Assembly (NCBI GenBank): GCA_045639325.1
Contig: JAZUCU010000043.1
Span: 1 to 64,000 of the forward strand
DNA: 64,000 nucleotides
Direction: 5' to 3'
DNA from: RGIG8244 sp045639325
Lineage (GTDB): Bacteria; Verrucomicrobiota; Lentisphaeria; Victivallales; UBA1829
Shown: piece after piece, positions 50,143-59,598 of the stretch
How the letters are laid out: every line of letters begins with the position of its first letter
Position numbering within the stretch: the stretch's first letter is position 1
Notes under the pieces: generated by a model
What the model was told of the DNA's origin: nothing
Database searches by the model: none
What the model saw: the letters and a program-made list of their open reading frames with translations, nothing else
Position numbers and translations under genes: made by a program

Positions 50143-52524
50143 TCACAGTTCGTGGGGCATTCCGATTTCCACCAGATAGACACGGTCTACAAGCAAATGC
50201 TTTTTTCCGCCCGGTGCATCGGTCAGACGGCAGGATGCCCAATATTCAAAAATCCGTTCGTGATAGCTGGGATCGTAAAAACGTCCCAGTCCGCGAATAT
50301 CCAGGGACGATCCCCAGGCATTGGCAAGAACAAGCATCCCCAAGCGTGGCAGACGGCTTCTTCCCAATTTGACCATGGTATATTTTTCCGCATTCAGGAG
50401 ACGGGAGTCGATACCTGCCTGATTGAGCGGCAGCCATTGTCTGGTTCCATAATCATGATGCTGAATCCGGATCTTTCCGTTCTTCGGCAGAGTAAAGATG
50501 GTTTGCATGGCGACACCGGCGGCAGCTTTCTCGTCCACAAAAAGAGCGTGGGACTTCCGGGCGTAATGCATGGGGCGTTCCGGCAGATAGAGGTGCACTT
50601 TCAGCGGATCGTAAGCGGACAATTCTTTTGGCAGGGATGTATCTTTCAAATCGGCATAATATTCCAGCGATTCCAGAGATTTTCTTGCCAGATTTTGTTT
50701 TTTCATAACCATTCCGGCATTTTCGGCTTCGGCGCAGGCATCCAATCCCCGTTTCAGTAAAACTTTTGCGTCGAATGAATAATCCGGACACGCCTTGCGT
50801 ATTTTTGCGGCAAATACGATTGACCAGCAATCCAGACCGACACGGGCGATCCGCACATTTCTTGCGGTGCGGGGATCGTTTTTGACCAGTTCCGTCATTT
50901 CGTCGAACCGTTTCTGCCATGCTGCGAGCTGTTCGCCGGTAAAGAAAGGATATCTTTCATAGGGATCCTCTGTTCCGCACAAAGATTTGTACTTCGGCAG
51001 CAGATCAAAATGGAGCTTCTGCGCTTCTGTGATATATTGATACATCTTTTCGGCAGCGGCACCATATTTGTGGGCTACGATTTCCCTGACTGCAGTTTCG
51101 GCATCCATTTCCGGATTCCGGGCAAGCTGGAAGAACATGTATTGGTTGATGTCATAAAATTCGATTCCGCCGCCAACGCCGCAGGAGCCTACACTTTTTA
51201 CCCCGGCAGTACGCAGTTCCCGGAATTCCTTCTGGATCCTCTGATATCCCTGTACCGGTGTTGAATTGCTGTAATACCAATAGGATACATGATCAGTGAT
51301 TTTGCACCACTGTTTGAGGTTTTCATAAGCATCAAAGAATTTGCCGTCGGGCATACGGGATTTCGGTTTCAGAGAGGGGACCCGATCCGCATTGAGCAAT
51401 CCGGCATCGGCGATAAAGTTCGGAGGAAATTTGATGCCGACGGGTGCTTTTTCGGTCTGTTCCCAGCCTTTGTAAATCAGCGTAGTCACATAAACGTCGG
51501 GCATGTCCTTGACGTTTTCGCATAATTCCAGCATGTAGTCCCACAGCGGACCGCCGTTGCATTGATATTTATCCATCAGTTTCTGACAGTCTTTGCAGAA
51601 ACAGTAGCGGACGTTATGGGTATCCGTGCTGCCGACCATGTAAATACCTTTTCTGCCGATGGATGCGGCATGACGGAACCGTTGTGTCAACAGTTTTCTC
51701 AAATCCGGATTGCTTAAACAGAGTTGTCCGTTGGGGATTCTTTTTCCTTCTGCGTTCATGGAAAAATATTCCGGATGTTTCTGAAACATCGGTTCCCACG
51801 GCTCCAATTTGATTTTTTTACCATTGGAATTCTGAGCAAACCAATTGGTCAGATTCAACGGTTTCAGAGAGGGTACCCAGAGCATCAAGCCGTGCTGTGC
51901 GCCGAAGTGACGGGAGAATTTCCCCCAATACGGCGGATTCAACCATGGTTTTGAGGCAAACAACCGGTCATTGTTCCGGTTGCGGAGCATGTATTTTGCG
52001 GAATTGGTGGAATATCTTCCTCCGTAACGGGTGCGGAATCCATCGAAGACAGGATACGTGGAAATCTCTTTGCCATCCCAGATGACATTTGCGGTTTTCT
52101 GACAAGTCTCCGCGCCTTTGTATTCCCCGTAAATCCGATACTTGCCGTATTTTTCCCAGAAATCATAAACGGCATAAAGTGTACCGAGGGGACCGCCCCC
52201 AATCAGATAAAGGCTGTTGTCTTTTCCGGCAACAAGGGTTTCTCCGTCACGGAGTTTTCCGATCCGGTCTTTGCCAAGTGCGGCAATCGTTTCTTTACAG
52301 GTTCCGATGTAAACGTTGCATGTTTCTGCGGATGATTTGCCATCTGCTCCGGTGACAAATTTCATCAATTCCAGGAATTCCTGCTTTGCAAAGGAGTCAT
52401 AGGTGCCGGATCCGATTTGGAATTTGCAAAGGCTTTTACTGTCTTTGACTATCGGGAAAGAGTCGGCACAGACCATGATCCCGCACAATAGCAAGGATAC
52501 GGCGGCAAGAAATTTCAAATTCAT
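50143..52524 (-). CDS. Secreted DUF4838 (alpha-glucuronidase-like) protein
   Basis: A 793-aa exported protein (signal peptide MNLKFLAAVSLLLCGIMVCA). An alpha-glucuronidase-N-terminal-like domain (residues 25-150, with LYLIGGGPLGTLYAVYDFWE) precedes a catalytic-like TIM barrel (about 165-480, with FWVP-like LMLWVPSLKP and RYCFCKDCQKLM, a C-x2-C-type metal site). The last 150 residues are beta-rich and perhaps bind carbohydrate. The family is common in planctomycete and lentisphaeral genomes; activity is unproven. It probably works with the fucosidase and GH5-like enzyme of the operon. Confidence 0.82.
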   Translation of the reverse strand: MNLKFLAAVSLLLCGIMVCADSFPIVKDSKSLCKFQIGSGTYDSFAKQEFLELMKFVTGADGKSSAETCNVYIGTCKETIAALGKDRIGKLRDGETLVAGKDNSLYLIGGGPLGTLYAVYDFWEKYGKYRIYGEYKGAETCQKTANVIWDGKEISTYPVFDGFRTRYGGRYSTNSAKYMLRNRNNDRLFASKPWLNPPYWGKFSRHFGAQHGLMLWVPSLKPLNLTNWFAQNSNGKKIKLEPWEPMFQKHPEYFSMNAEGKRIPNGQLCLSNPDLRKLLTQRFRHAASIGRKGIYMVGSTDTHNVRYCFCKDCQKLMDKYQCNGGPLWDYMLELCENVKDMPDVYVTTLIYKGWEQTEKAPVGIKFPPNFIADAGLLNADRVPSLKPKSRMPDGKFFDAYENLKQWCKITDHVSYWYYSNSTPVQGYQRIQKEFRELRTAGVKSVGSCGVGGGIEFYDINQYMFFQLARNPEMDAETAVREIVAHKYGAAAEKMYQYITEAQKLHFDLLPKYKSLCGTEDPYERYPFFTGEQLAAWQKRFDEMTELVKNDPRTARNVRIARVGLDCWSIVFAAKIRKACPDYSFDAKVLLKRGLDACAEAENAGMVMKKQNLARKSLESLEYYADLKDTSLPKELSAYDPLKVHLYLPERPMHYARKSHALFVDEKAAAGVAMQTIFTLPKNGKIRIQHHDYGTRQWLPLNQAGIDSRLLNAEKYTMVKLGRSRLPRLGMLVLANAWGSSLDIRGLGRFYDPSYHERIFEYWASCRLTDAPGGKKHLLVDRVYLVEIGMPHEL

Positions 52525-52545
52525 GTTATTTAAACCTTATTATAA

Positions 52546-53268
52546 TCAATTCTGGTAATCGCGGCTCCAGCGCATTTGGAAAAACTTACCGGTATAACTG
52601 TTGATATGAGGGATAAGAGCCTGTTGACGGATCGATGCCGCATGCATATCTGCGTACAAGACATTGGATGCGTGGGAGTGTCTTCTGCTTGCCAGTTCGG
52701 CGACAAGTTCTGCCGCTTGACCACTGGCAAAGATGTAGGTGCGGGTATAAAGTCCGATATTGTCATTTGCGTTATTTTTGTTCTCCTTACCATCCATCAC
52801 ATGACAAAGTTCCGAGGGATATTTTGCTTTGGAAACGGGGGAGAAATCCAGTCCGGCATAAATTTTTTCTGACGTAACCTTATTGGTACTGTTCAGAGTA
52901 TAACTGTTCATTTTCGGGTTGACATCCGCCGGGCAGAAATAAGGCGCCACTTTCCGTCCGGCATTTCTGTATGCCTTAAAATCGAATCCCAGATAAGAAG
53001 ATGTTGCCTGCATCCAGGTGATCACGGTGTTTTGATATGGTAAATGAGCCTGATACCACATCTCTTTATTATCCCCGAAATACAATTGGAATGCCATCCC
53101 GATCTGTTTGAGATTATTGGTACAGGAGATGGCGCGTCCTGCACTCTTTACTTTACCCAATGCGGGCATAAGCATCGATGCGAGAATGGCGATGATGGCG
53201 ATCACGACGAGCAATTCGATCAAAGTGAATTTCTGCCGGAAAACTGTTGTTTTTTTGTTCTGGTTCAT
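52546..53268 (-). CDS. Pseudopilin-like protein
   Basis: A 240-aa protein with the prepilin leader QKFTLIELLVVIAIIAILAS after a short basic segment. RRHSHASNVLYADMHAAS near the C-terminus is an H-X9-D segment as in the DUF1559-like family. AAAGGTT is the ribosome-binding site. It lies 15 bp after a second pseudopilin in the same operon. Both are likely displayed at or moved across the outer membrane. Confidence 0.9.
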   Translation of the reverse strand: MNQNKKTTVFRQKFTLIELLVVIAIIAILASMLMPALGKVKSAGRAISCTNNLKQIGMAFQLYFGDNKEMWYQAHLPYQNTVITWMQATSSYLGFDFKAYRNAGRKVAPYFCPADVNPKMNSYTLNSTNKVTSEKIYAGLDFSPVSKAKYPSELCHVMDGKENKNNANDNIGLYTRTYIFASGQAAELVAELASRRHSHASNVLYADMHAASIRQQALIPHINSYTGKFFQMRWSRDYQN

Positions 53269-53283
53269 TTTAATAACCTTTCT

Positions 53284-54042
53284 TTACTTGTTTGCCTGGT
53301 AGACATCGAAAAAGATTTTTGTGTAACCGCTCTGATGATTGGAGAGTTCTGCACGGTTGACGGATGCCACATGCATATCAAGATACAGCACATTCGCTTT
53401 TTTGTTGTGTTTCGTGCAATTCTTGTTTTGTGCGATTGCATCCGTAACGCCAACGAGCACGGCCATGGTGCGGTATACACTCCATTGATTGTTCAAGGTC
53501 CCGCTTGCATTTTTGCCGTTGCCGATACCATCCATTACGTGACAGCGCGAAGAAAGTTTTGTAAGCCGGTCGATATTTCTGTAATCCATTCCGACACGCA
53601 GCGTTGTTTTGGAACGGCTGTTTCCGTTGATGGCATAACTTGGGGCACCCACTTTTCTGGGATCGGAGGGGCAGATGAATGCTCCGAGGGAACTGCCTTC
53701 TTTGATTTTGTTGTTCTGGGATGAATATTGTTTCGCCTCCCATTCGGTATGATTTTTTGCGACGCCGAGATAGTGTGCAACACTGGAATACCATGTCATA
53801 TCGGAGCCGAGAACCGGTTCGTATGTGGCGGCGTGCCAATAACCTTTATTATCGGCAAAATACAGGCTGAAACCCTGTCCGATGGATTTCAGGTTGTTCA
53901 CGCAGGAAACATATTTGCCGTTCTCTTTTGCGGAACTCAATGCGGGTAAGAGCATTGATGCAAGGATTGCAATAATGGCAATTACGACCAAAAGTTCGAT
54001 CAATGTGAAACGGGATGCTGTTTTTTTCATTTTCATTTTCAT
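53284..54042 (-). CDS. Pseudopilin-like protein
   Basis: A 252-aa protein beginning with a Lys/Met-rich leader and SRFTLIELLVVIAIIAILAS. It contains HNKKANVLYLDMHVAS (H-X9-DM) near the end. The start at 54042 follows GAAAGG by 7 nt. It is similar to the neighbouring pseudopilin over its whole length, so the pair likely arose by duplication. No secretin or assembly ATPase gene is nearby. Confidence 0.9.
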   Translation of the reverse strand: MKMKMKKTASRFTLIELLVVIAIIAILASMLLPALSSAKENGKYVSCVNNLKSIGQGFSLYFADNKGYWHAATYEPVLGSDMTWYSSVAHYLGVAKNHTEWEAKQYSSQNNKIKEGSSLGAFICPSDPRKVGAPSYAINGNSRSKTTLRVGMDYRNIDRLTKLSSRCHVMDGIGNGKNASGTLNNQWSVYRTMAVLVGVTDAIAQNKNCTKHNKKANVLYLDMHVASVNRAELSNHQSGYTKIFFDVYQANK

Positions 54043-54060
54043 TTTGCTGCCTTTCCTTTG

Positions 54061-55002
54061 TTAGTTATTTTTCTTTTCAAATTTGAAAACATAATGGTAC
54101 AGAATCGGGGGCTGTTTGCCGTATTCTGAGTTCTGCATTTTTATTCTGATCCAGAGATATTCGCCTTTGACTCCGGATGTTTCGTAGCGTGTTCCATTTT
54201 TCAAAGGTTTGAAGTTTTTCTCATCATAAGAATATTCCACTTCAATCCTGCCATTGCCGGGAGCCGCTGTATATTCAAACATCCATGCCTTGATCCGTTT
54301 GATTTTGATACGACGGCTGATCAGTTCTCCGTTCATCTGCCGATGCAAGGTACGATTATTTAGATCGGCGTTTTCCGGCTTGAGCGGGCTTCCTTTTTTA
54401 ATCAACACCATCTTATCCAACACACAGCCGCCGCACCATGCAGAGGGCGAAGGCCAGATCCAGCGATGTCTGCCTTTGGTCAAATGGTACGTCAGATTCG
54501 GCGTCCAATGCCAAACTTTCGGAGGGAGAAAATGATCTCTACGGGGCATTGCCTGGGAACCGTATTTTTCCGCTTTTGAAATTTTTGCCGGGTCGGCGGA
54601 GTCGATGACTTTTCTTATTGGAGCTCCATCCATGGATTCGGTGTGATTGAAATTTGCCTGAACCGGAAAATATGCCCGGATCCAGACTTGATATTCGCCC
54701 GGCTCTGCAATCATGAAATCGTACCCCAAAACGCGGGCATTTATGACTGCCGCGCCGTTGGAACATTCCGGCGAATAAGCAAGTGTCTGATTGGTTTTTA
54801 CCGGGGCATAACTGGAAAGATTTTCGCCTTCAATCACCAGATAATCACCCGATTTCTGTTCCGTCATGACGGGTAAGATGACGGTTGTTCCGGATTGGCT
54901 CAATGTTTCACTTTCTTCAAATTTGATGCGTCCGCGCTGCATGTTGCTGGCAAGCAGTGAAGATTGCAGCAGAAGAAGGCATAATAAAATGGCGTATCTC
55001 AT
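54061..55002 (-). CDS. Exported carbohydrate-binding-like protein of unknown function
   Basis: A 313-aa protein with signal peptide MRYAILLCLLLLQSSLLA. The central part (YLVIEGENLSSYAPV, AEPGEYQVWIRAYFPVQANF, RHRWIWPSPSAWCGGCVLDKMVLI) has the look of a CBM-type beta sandwich such as CBM6/35. The C-terminal 80 residues are a second beta domain (RIEVEYSYDEKNF). No catalytic motif is seen. Its ATG overlaps the stop of the kelch-like gene (ATGA). Confidence 0.65.
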   Translation of the reverse strand: MRYAILLCLLLLQSSLLASNMQRGRIKFEESETLSQSGTTVILPVMTEQKSGDYLVIEGENLSSYAPVKTNQTLAYSPECSNGAAVINARVLGYDFMIAEPGEYQVWIRAYFPVQANFNHTESMDGAPIRKVIDSADPAKISKAEKYGSQAMPRRDHFLPPKVWHWTPNLTYHLTKGRHRWIWPSPSAWCGGCVLDKMVLIKKGSPLKPENADLNNRTLHRQMNGELISRRIKIKRIKAWMFEYTAAPGNGRIEVEYSYDEKNFKPLKNGTRYETSGVKGEYLWIRIKMQNSEYGKQPPILYHYVFKFEKKNN

Positions 55003-55988
55003 TTTTGTATCTCCGGGATCACAAATATGGTTGCGGGGATATAACGGCGCGGTTTATCATGGAGTGCATTCAACAGGAGCCACTTTCCATTTGCCAGTTT
55101 TTGGATATCGATGTGAAGGAATTTTGTACCGCCGGGAATTTTTGCGTCCGGAATCTGTTTCCATTCTTTTACATCGCCTTCCTCATCGAATGTGCCGCGA
55201 TAAATTTTGTTCTCTGTTCCGTCAAAGAACAACATGGCTTTCTCATTTTCTGCAACAAGACAGGAATTGGAATCGACTTTGACCGGCATGGCATTGATCC
55301 GGCGCCACCGGGTGGGCAGGCCTTCTTCATCCAGTTCTGTTATGTACATTTTGTTATTGGAGAGATTGTGCCCGCCGGGTCCGCAGACATAGAGTTTATT
55401 GCCTGTTTTGACAACATGTTTATCTGCCGTGACATTGGATGGTATCGGCCGCAATTTTTTCCATGCTCCGAGTGTGCCATCCGCAAGCAATTCCGCCGCG
55501 TAACAATTTCGTTTGAAATAACCACCGATGACCAGAATATATTTCCCGGATATCAGTACCCCGGATCCGAAAATATCCGGTTCCGGCAATGGACCAAGTT
55601 TTTTCTGCTCTGTCAAATCGCCTTTTGCATCAAAAGTATACCGTATCATGTGGGGAAGCGGTGAAAGTTTCCCTCTACGGTTCATCAAAGAGCCGGTGAC
55701 AATGTACAGATATTTTCCGTGAACGGCAATCCCCGGAGAATACAGAGATTGATCTTCCATGAATTTGCCTGTGTTGATGATTCGCCGGTCCGGTGTTCCG
55801 TTTTTCGTCAGGGGGAAACGCTGGAAAACGACAGGATTGAATTGCAAGTGTCCGCCGATCCGGTAAAGATTGGTCGGGCTGAGATAAGAGGCAGCGGCAT
55901 GGCGTTGTCCCCTTGCGGCAATGACTTCCTGCGCGGCGATGGTTCCGGCGATGAGGAGCGAGGTGTAAAGAACAAATTTTTTCAGCAT
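54999..55988 (-). CDS. Exported kelch/beta-propeller-like protein
   Basis: A 329-aa exported protein (MLKKFVLYTSLLIAGTIAA) made of about five to six beta-propeller-like repeats, e.g. GIAVHGKYLYIVTGSLMNRR, GVLISGKYILVIGGYFKRN and KTGNKLYVCGPGGHNLSN. These resemble kelch repeats (G-G motif with Tyr/Trp). Such propellers bind carbohydrate or protein. ATG 55988 is selected because AGGAG is 7 nt upstream; ATG 55994 would be too close. Confidence 0.7.
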   Translation of the reverse strand: MLKKFVLYTSLLIAGTIAAQEVIAARGQRHAAASYLSPTNLYRIGGHLQFNPVVFQRFPLTKNGTPDRRIINTGKFMEDQSLYSPGIAVHGKYLYIVTGSLMNRRGKLSPLPHMIRYTFDAKGDLTEQKKLGPLPEPDIFGSGVLISGKYILVIGGYFKRNCYAAELLADGTLGAWKKLRPIPSNVTADKHVVKTGNKLYVCGPGGHNLSNNKMYITELDEEGLPTRWRRINAMPVKVDSNSCLVAENEKAMLFFDGTENKIYRGTFDEEGDVKEWKQIPDAKIPGGTKFLHIDIQKLANGKWLLLNALHDKPRRYIPATIFVIPEIQK

Positions 55989-56002
55989 AATCATTCTCCT
56001 GT

Positions 56003-57907
56003 TCAGTTATATTTTCGGATTACAAGCAGTGAATAAAACTTGAAGGGCGGAACCGGGAAGACCATTTCATTCTTTATCATCTTGGGTGCGATTTTTGTAA
56101 CAGTCGGTTCCAGAACTTTTGCATCATAATCGTAAGGCTGAATGGTCCATGCCTGAATCTTTTTCTGTTCTTTGCCGAAGAGTTTTGTTGCGATTTCCAC
56201 ATCATCCGCAGCGGGAGGATCCACGCGCACGGTATCAATGGCATTTTCCGTTTCCGGCGTGTTGATCAGGTGAATATAATAATCGGTATATTCGGGTGTT
56301 TTCTTGTAATAGATGGTATCTTCATACCAAACTTCCCGCAGGCTGTCCAACTGGAATTTCCGGTAACCGTCATCCATGATTTTGATATTTTCATCCCAGA
56401 AAAAGGCGGAATACCCGGTCTGCAGCTGCCGGATCGGACGGAACTGAATCTGATACGCCATGGTATGCCCGAGTCCTGCCGCAAAAATTGCCATGACATG
56501 ATTGGACCATGTCCAACATTCTCTTGCCTGCGTAATGTTTTTCTTGTTCCAGCTTCCGAGATAACCGATGTGAAGAATATCAGTTTTGATCATGGAATTT
56601 TTGGATGGTTTCCGCAGCTGATCCCGTTGTGCCAATACCGTTTCCAACAGACTGCGATACCGGTGATAATTGCGGCTCGGGGAGATGATGAACTGCTGCT
56701 GGATTTCTTTCAATACACCAACACGGTCACTGCCGAGCAAAGCACTTTCCGGATCTCTTTCATCGCAGCCGTTTGACCAGATATAAGCGTTGGGCAATTC
56801 ACTCTGAATGCGTTTCATTGTATGTTTCATATTCCGGATTACAGTTTCCTGCACGTTGTATTTCTTGCTCAAATCATTGCCCAGATGATCATAGCCCTGA
56901 CGTACACAATAACGTCCGTCAAAATATACGCCGTCTTCCCGGAACGCTTTGATCCCTGCAATCAAATCATCCAACGCCCAATCCAAAACTTCCATTTCGA
57001 ACAGGTTCGGAGTGAGATAGACCCATTGATGACAGGGCTTTCCCAATTGGGAGATCGTAAGCGGAGAAACGTTATTGTGCATGTAATAACCTTCAAATCC
57101 GCCACGATTGTTCCGCAGGACATATTCCGGATGCTTCCGTGCCAGTTCAAAACCGAAAGACGATTCCATATTGTTGATGGTATAACGGGTATGATGCATA
57201 CCCCACTTGTGGAAAATATCCGAGTCCTTCAACAGTCTGCCCGTTGTACGAGACTCAAATTTTATGGCATACCATTGTTTATCCGGCGGATATTGTGACG
57301 GAGCATAATTGCCGCCGATACTGGACTGTGTCATCACCCAGCGTGTTTCCATTGTGCCATATCCGAAGAACGGCCCCAGTTCCGGACAGAGTCTTTCTGA
57401 AATTTCGGAGGAGATATCGGTGTGCGGATACTTTTTCGGCGCTTGAGGTTTCAAGCCATAATATGCCGCCGTTTTCTGCAGAAGTGGAGTGATGCCGTTG
57501 ATGGTCGAGCCGAATCCGGGGCCCATGGCAACACGCCACCATTCGTTAATGACATTGAAGTATTCCCCTTTGCGGCTGATGACTTTGCCCTTCTGCAGCA
57601 ATTCGGCACGGATGACACGGCCATACCGTTTGCTTCCGCTGTTGTACGGGAACTGCAAAGTTTTTGTCTGCCCCGGTTCCAATGTGATTTCTTTTGTATG
57701 GCGGATTACCGGTTTTTCCAGATTCCATTCTTCCGAAATGCGCAATGTGCCGCTTTCTTTGCCGGAGCCCGTGTTTCTGACGACAACCGTCATTGTTCCG
57801 GCAGTGTTCAACGGGTAAACAATTTTATCCGGCTGGATGCGGCAAACTTCCATTCCTGCAAAAAGAGGAAGGGAAAACAGTACAGATAATAACCAGAGAT
57901 GTTTCAT
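56003..57907 (-). CDS. Secreted putative TIM-barrel glycoside hydrolase
   Basis: A 634-aa exported protein with signal peptide MKHLWLLSVLFSLPLFA. An N-terminal beta sandwich (about 20-120: PLNTAGTMTVVVRNTGSG, LEPGQTKTLQF) is followed by a barrel-like part with FREDGVYFDGRYCVRQG (about 335), a D-x-x-x-D pattern often seen in nucleophile strands of GH families, and ERDPES. It starts inside the preceding stop (TAATG). No family is recognised with certainty. Confidence 0.68.
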   Translation of the reverse strand: MKHLWLLSVLFSLPLFAGMEVCRIQPDKIVYPLNTAGTMTVVVRNTGSGKESGTLRISEEWNLEKPVIRHTKEITLEPGQTKTLQFPYNSGSKRYGRVIRAELLQKGKVISRKGEYFNVINEWWRVAMGPGFGSTINGITPLLQKTAAYYGLKPQAPKKYPHTDISSEISERLCPELGPFFGYGTMETRWVMTQSSIGGNYAPSQYPPDKQWYAIKFESRTTGRLLKDSDIFHKWGMHHTRYTINNMESSFGFELARKHPEYVLRNNRGGFEGYYMHNNVSPLTISQLGKPCHQWVYLTPNLFEMEVLDWALDDLIAGIKAFREDGVYFDGRYCVRQGYDHLGNDLSKKYNVQETVIRNMKHTMKRIQSELPNAYIWSNGCDERDPESALLGSDRVGVLKEIQQQFIISPSRNYHRYRSLLETVLAQRDQLRKPSKNSMIKTDILHIGYLGSWNKKNITQARECWTWSNHVMAIFAAGLGHTMAYQIQFRPIRQLQTGYSAFFWDENIKIMDDGYRKFQLDSLREVWYEDTIYYKKTPEYTDYYIHLINTPETENAIDTVRVDPPAADDVEIATKLFGKEQKKIQAWTIQPYDYDAKVLEPTVTKIAPKMIKNEMVFPVPPFKFYSLLVIRKYN

Positions 57908-59595
57908 TATTTCAACTCCTTTCCGGCAATTCCACCAAGGACTTGTTTCATCCATTCCAAATATTGTACGGAATCCCACCAGGGGCGGTCCGTGGCTTTC
58001 GGATTACCGAGCGGTGTTCCCAGAAAGGCAAGAACTGTACCTTTGCCGTATTTGCCTTTGACAACTAACGGATCGTTGCCCGCTTTCAGTAATACTTCAC
58101 TGCCCGGTTTGCATTGGACTTTATGAAGCCACCAGAGTTGCGGCGCCTTGTCCCCCGGCAGAGAAAAAGAGACTGCTTTGTCATAAATCCGGTCACCCGC
58201 CGCCGGGCGCAAGTCAAACGGTTTCGGGATAACGGGCAGCAGTTTTTCTAATAACGTCCCGTCATATCCGCCGCAGCCATAGGCGAACGGCCCGCCGCAA
58301 ACAACAAGATTTCCGCCGTTCCGGACATAAAATTCCAGACGGGAGACCATCGGGCGAATACTTTCATAATTCACGTTACCGAGCAGGATAAAGCTGTATT
58401 CGCCGATTGTGGTTGCCGGGGGGATTTCCGGGATCCCCTGCGGCGTCGCGGAAATGGTTTTCAATTTCCAGCTTTTGAAAATCTGATCAAACCGGAAATA
58501 GTTTGCATAGAAACCGAACAGCAGCAAGGCTTTTTTCTGTTGTTTGATCTGCACTTGATTGCTGGATGCACTATCGTTTTTCTTCGGCGGAATGGCACGT
58601 TTATGTGTGAATATCGGGGGCACCATCGGCAGCGGTTGTGTCCGGAATCCGTTTTCACGGTATTGTTCAAAGGTCATCCCGTTCAATGTGCCGAAATTTA
58701 CCGTTTGCGTTGTCGGCTTTGCTGTGCGGAGCGGGATTGTGGCAATCTGCATTTTCTTTCCGGTGAATTCTATGGCGGTGCTGCCCAATTCCTTTCCTGT
58801 CACTTCTTTGACAACTACATTGCCTTTTATTGATCCATCCTGATATGGCAGAACTTCCAACTGTAAATTCCTGCCGGTACTGAACCCGGCACTGAATTGT
58901 TCTGTCACGGTGGCAATACTGCTGAAATTTTTTAATGGAAAAACTTTGATTTCGGTGGAAAATGTTTTACCGGGAGGAAGCATTCCGCCATCGAACATCA
59001 TCCCGCGGATGAACATGTTCTTGGCAAGATAGGCGGCGACTAATACATTGTAATCCGCAAGAAATGCAACGCCGGTTCTGTTTTTATTCAGAACAGCATA
59101 CCAGGGTTCCACAAGATTGTAATGCCATTCGCCGGGTTTTGTGTAGTAATTCCACAATGCATTTTGATAATCCATATCCAACACATTGTTTTCGGTCGGA
59201 ATATAATTCACATCGATTCCATGTTTGCCGATCCGGAAATTGCTCCGGATGCCAAACCATACATAACGAAGATGTTGCGTTGTGTTTTTCAGCGTGAAGC
59301 GAATGATGATCCGATCCGGTTCCGCTTTGATTTGCCGGATAAGCGTTACGCCATCCAGATCAAGTCCGGCAGCGGCTTTGGTCAATACCGTTTGTTGCTC
59401 CATGGGGGAAATGGTTTTCCATTGGAGTTTCGGCGCACCTTTTTCCATTTGAGCATTGGAAAATACCGGATCCGCCAATGCCGGAACTGCTTTGCCCGGC
59501 AACGCCACGGGCAAACTTGTTGCATAAGGCAGATGGGCTGCAAATAGAGTTGTTCCGACCAGAAAGAGAAGAGAGAATATGGAAAGAGATTTCAT
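57907..59595 (-). CDS. Exported protein with amidotransferase-like fold (beta-galactosidase trimerisation-like)
   Basis: A 562-aa exported protein (MKSLSIFSLLFLVGTTLFAA). Residues about 25-300 are beta-rich. From about 350 it has a Rossmann-like domain (ALLLFGFYANYFRF, YVRNGGNLVVCGG, KGKYGKGTVLAFLGTP) as in class-I glutamine-amidotransferase-like or beta-galactosidase trimerisation domains. No Cys-His-Glu triad is evident. Co-expressed with the fucosidase 3 bp upstream; probably part of the same glycan machinery. Confidence 0.65.
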   Translation of the reverse strand: MKSLSIFSLLFLVGTTLFAAHLPYATSLPVALPGKAVPALADPVFSNAQMEKGAPKLQWKTISPMEQQTVLTKAAAGLDLDGVTLIRQIKAEPDRIIIRFTLKNTTQHLRYVWFGIRSNFRIGKHGIDVNYIPTENNVLDMDYQNALWNYYTKPGEWHYNLVEPWYAVLNKNRTGVAFLADYNVLVAAYLAKNMFIRGMMFDGGMLPPGKTFSTEIKVFPLKNFSSIATVTEQFSAGFSTGRNLQLEVLPYQDGSIKGNVVVKEVTGKELGSTAIEFTGKKMQIATIPLRTAKPTTQTVNFGTLNGMTFEQYRENGFRTQPLPMVPPIFTHKRAIPPKKNDSASSNQVQIKQQKKALLLFGFYANYFRFDQIFKSWKLKTISATPQGIPEIPPATTIGEYSFILLGNVNYESIRPMVSRLEFYVRNGGNLVVCGGPFAYGCGGYDGTLLEKLLPVIPKPFDLRPAAGDRIYDKAVSFSLPGDKAPQLWWLHKVQCKPGSEVLLKAGNDPLVVKGKYGKGTVLAFLGTPLGNPKATDRPWWDSVQYLEWMKQVLGGIAGKELK

Positions 59596-59598
59596 CTT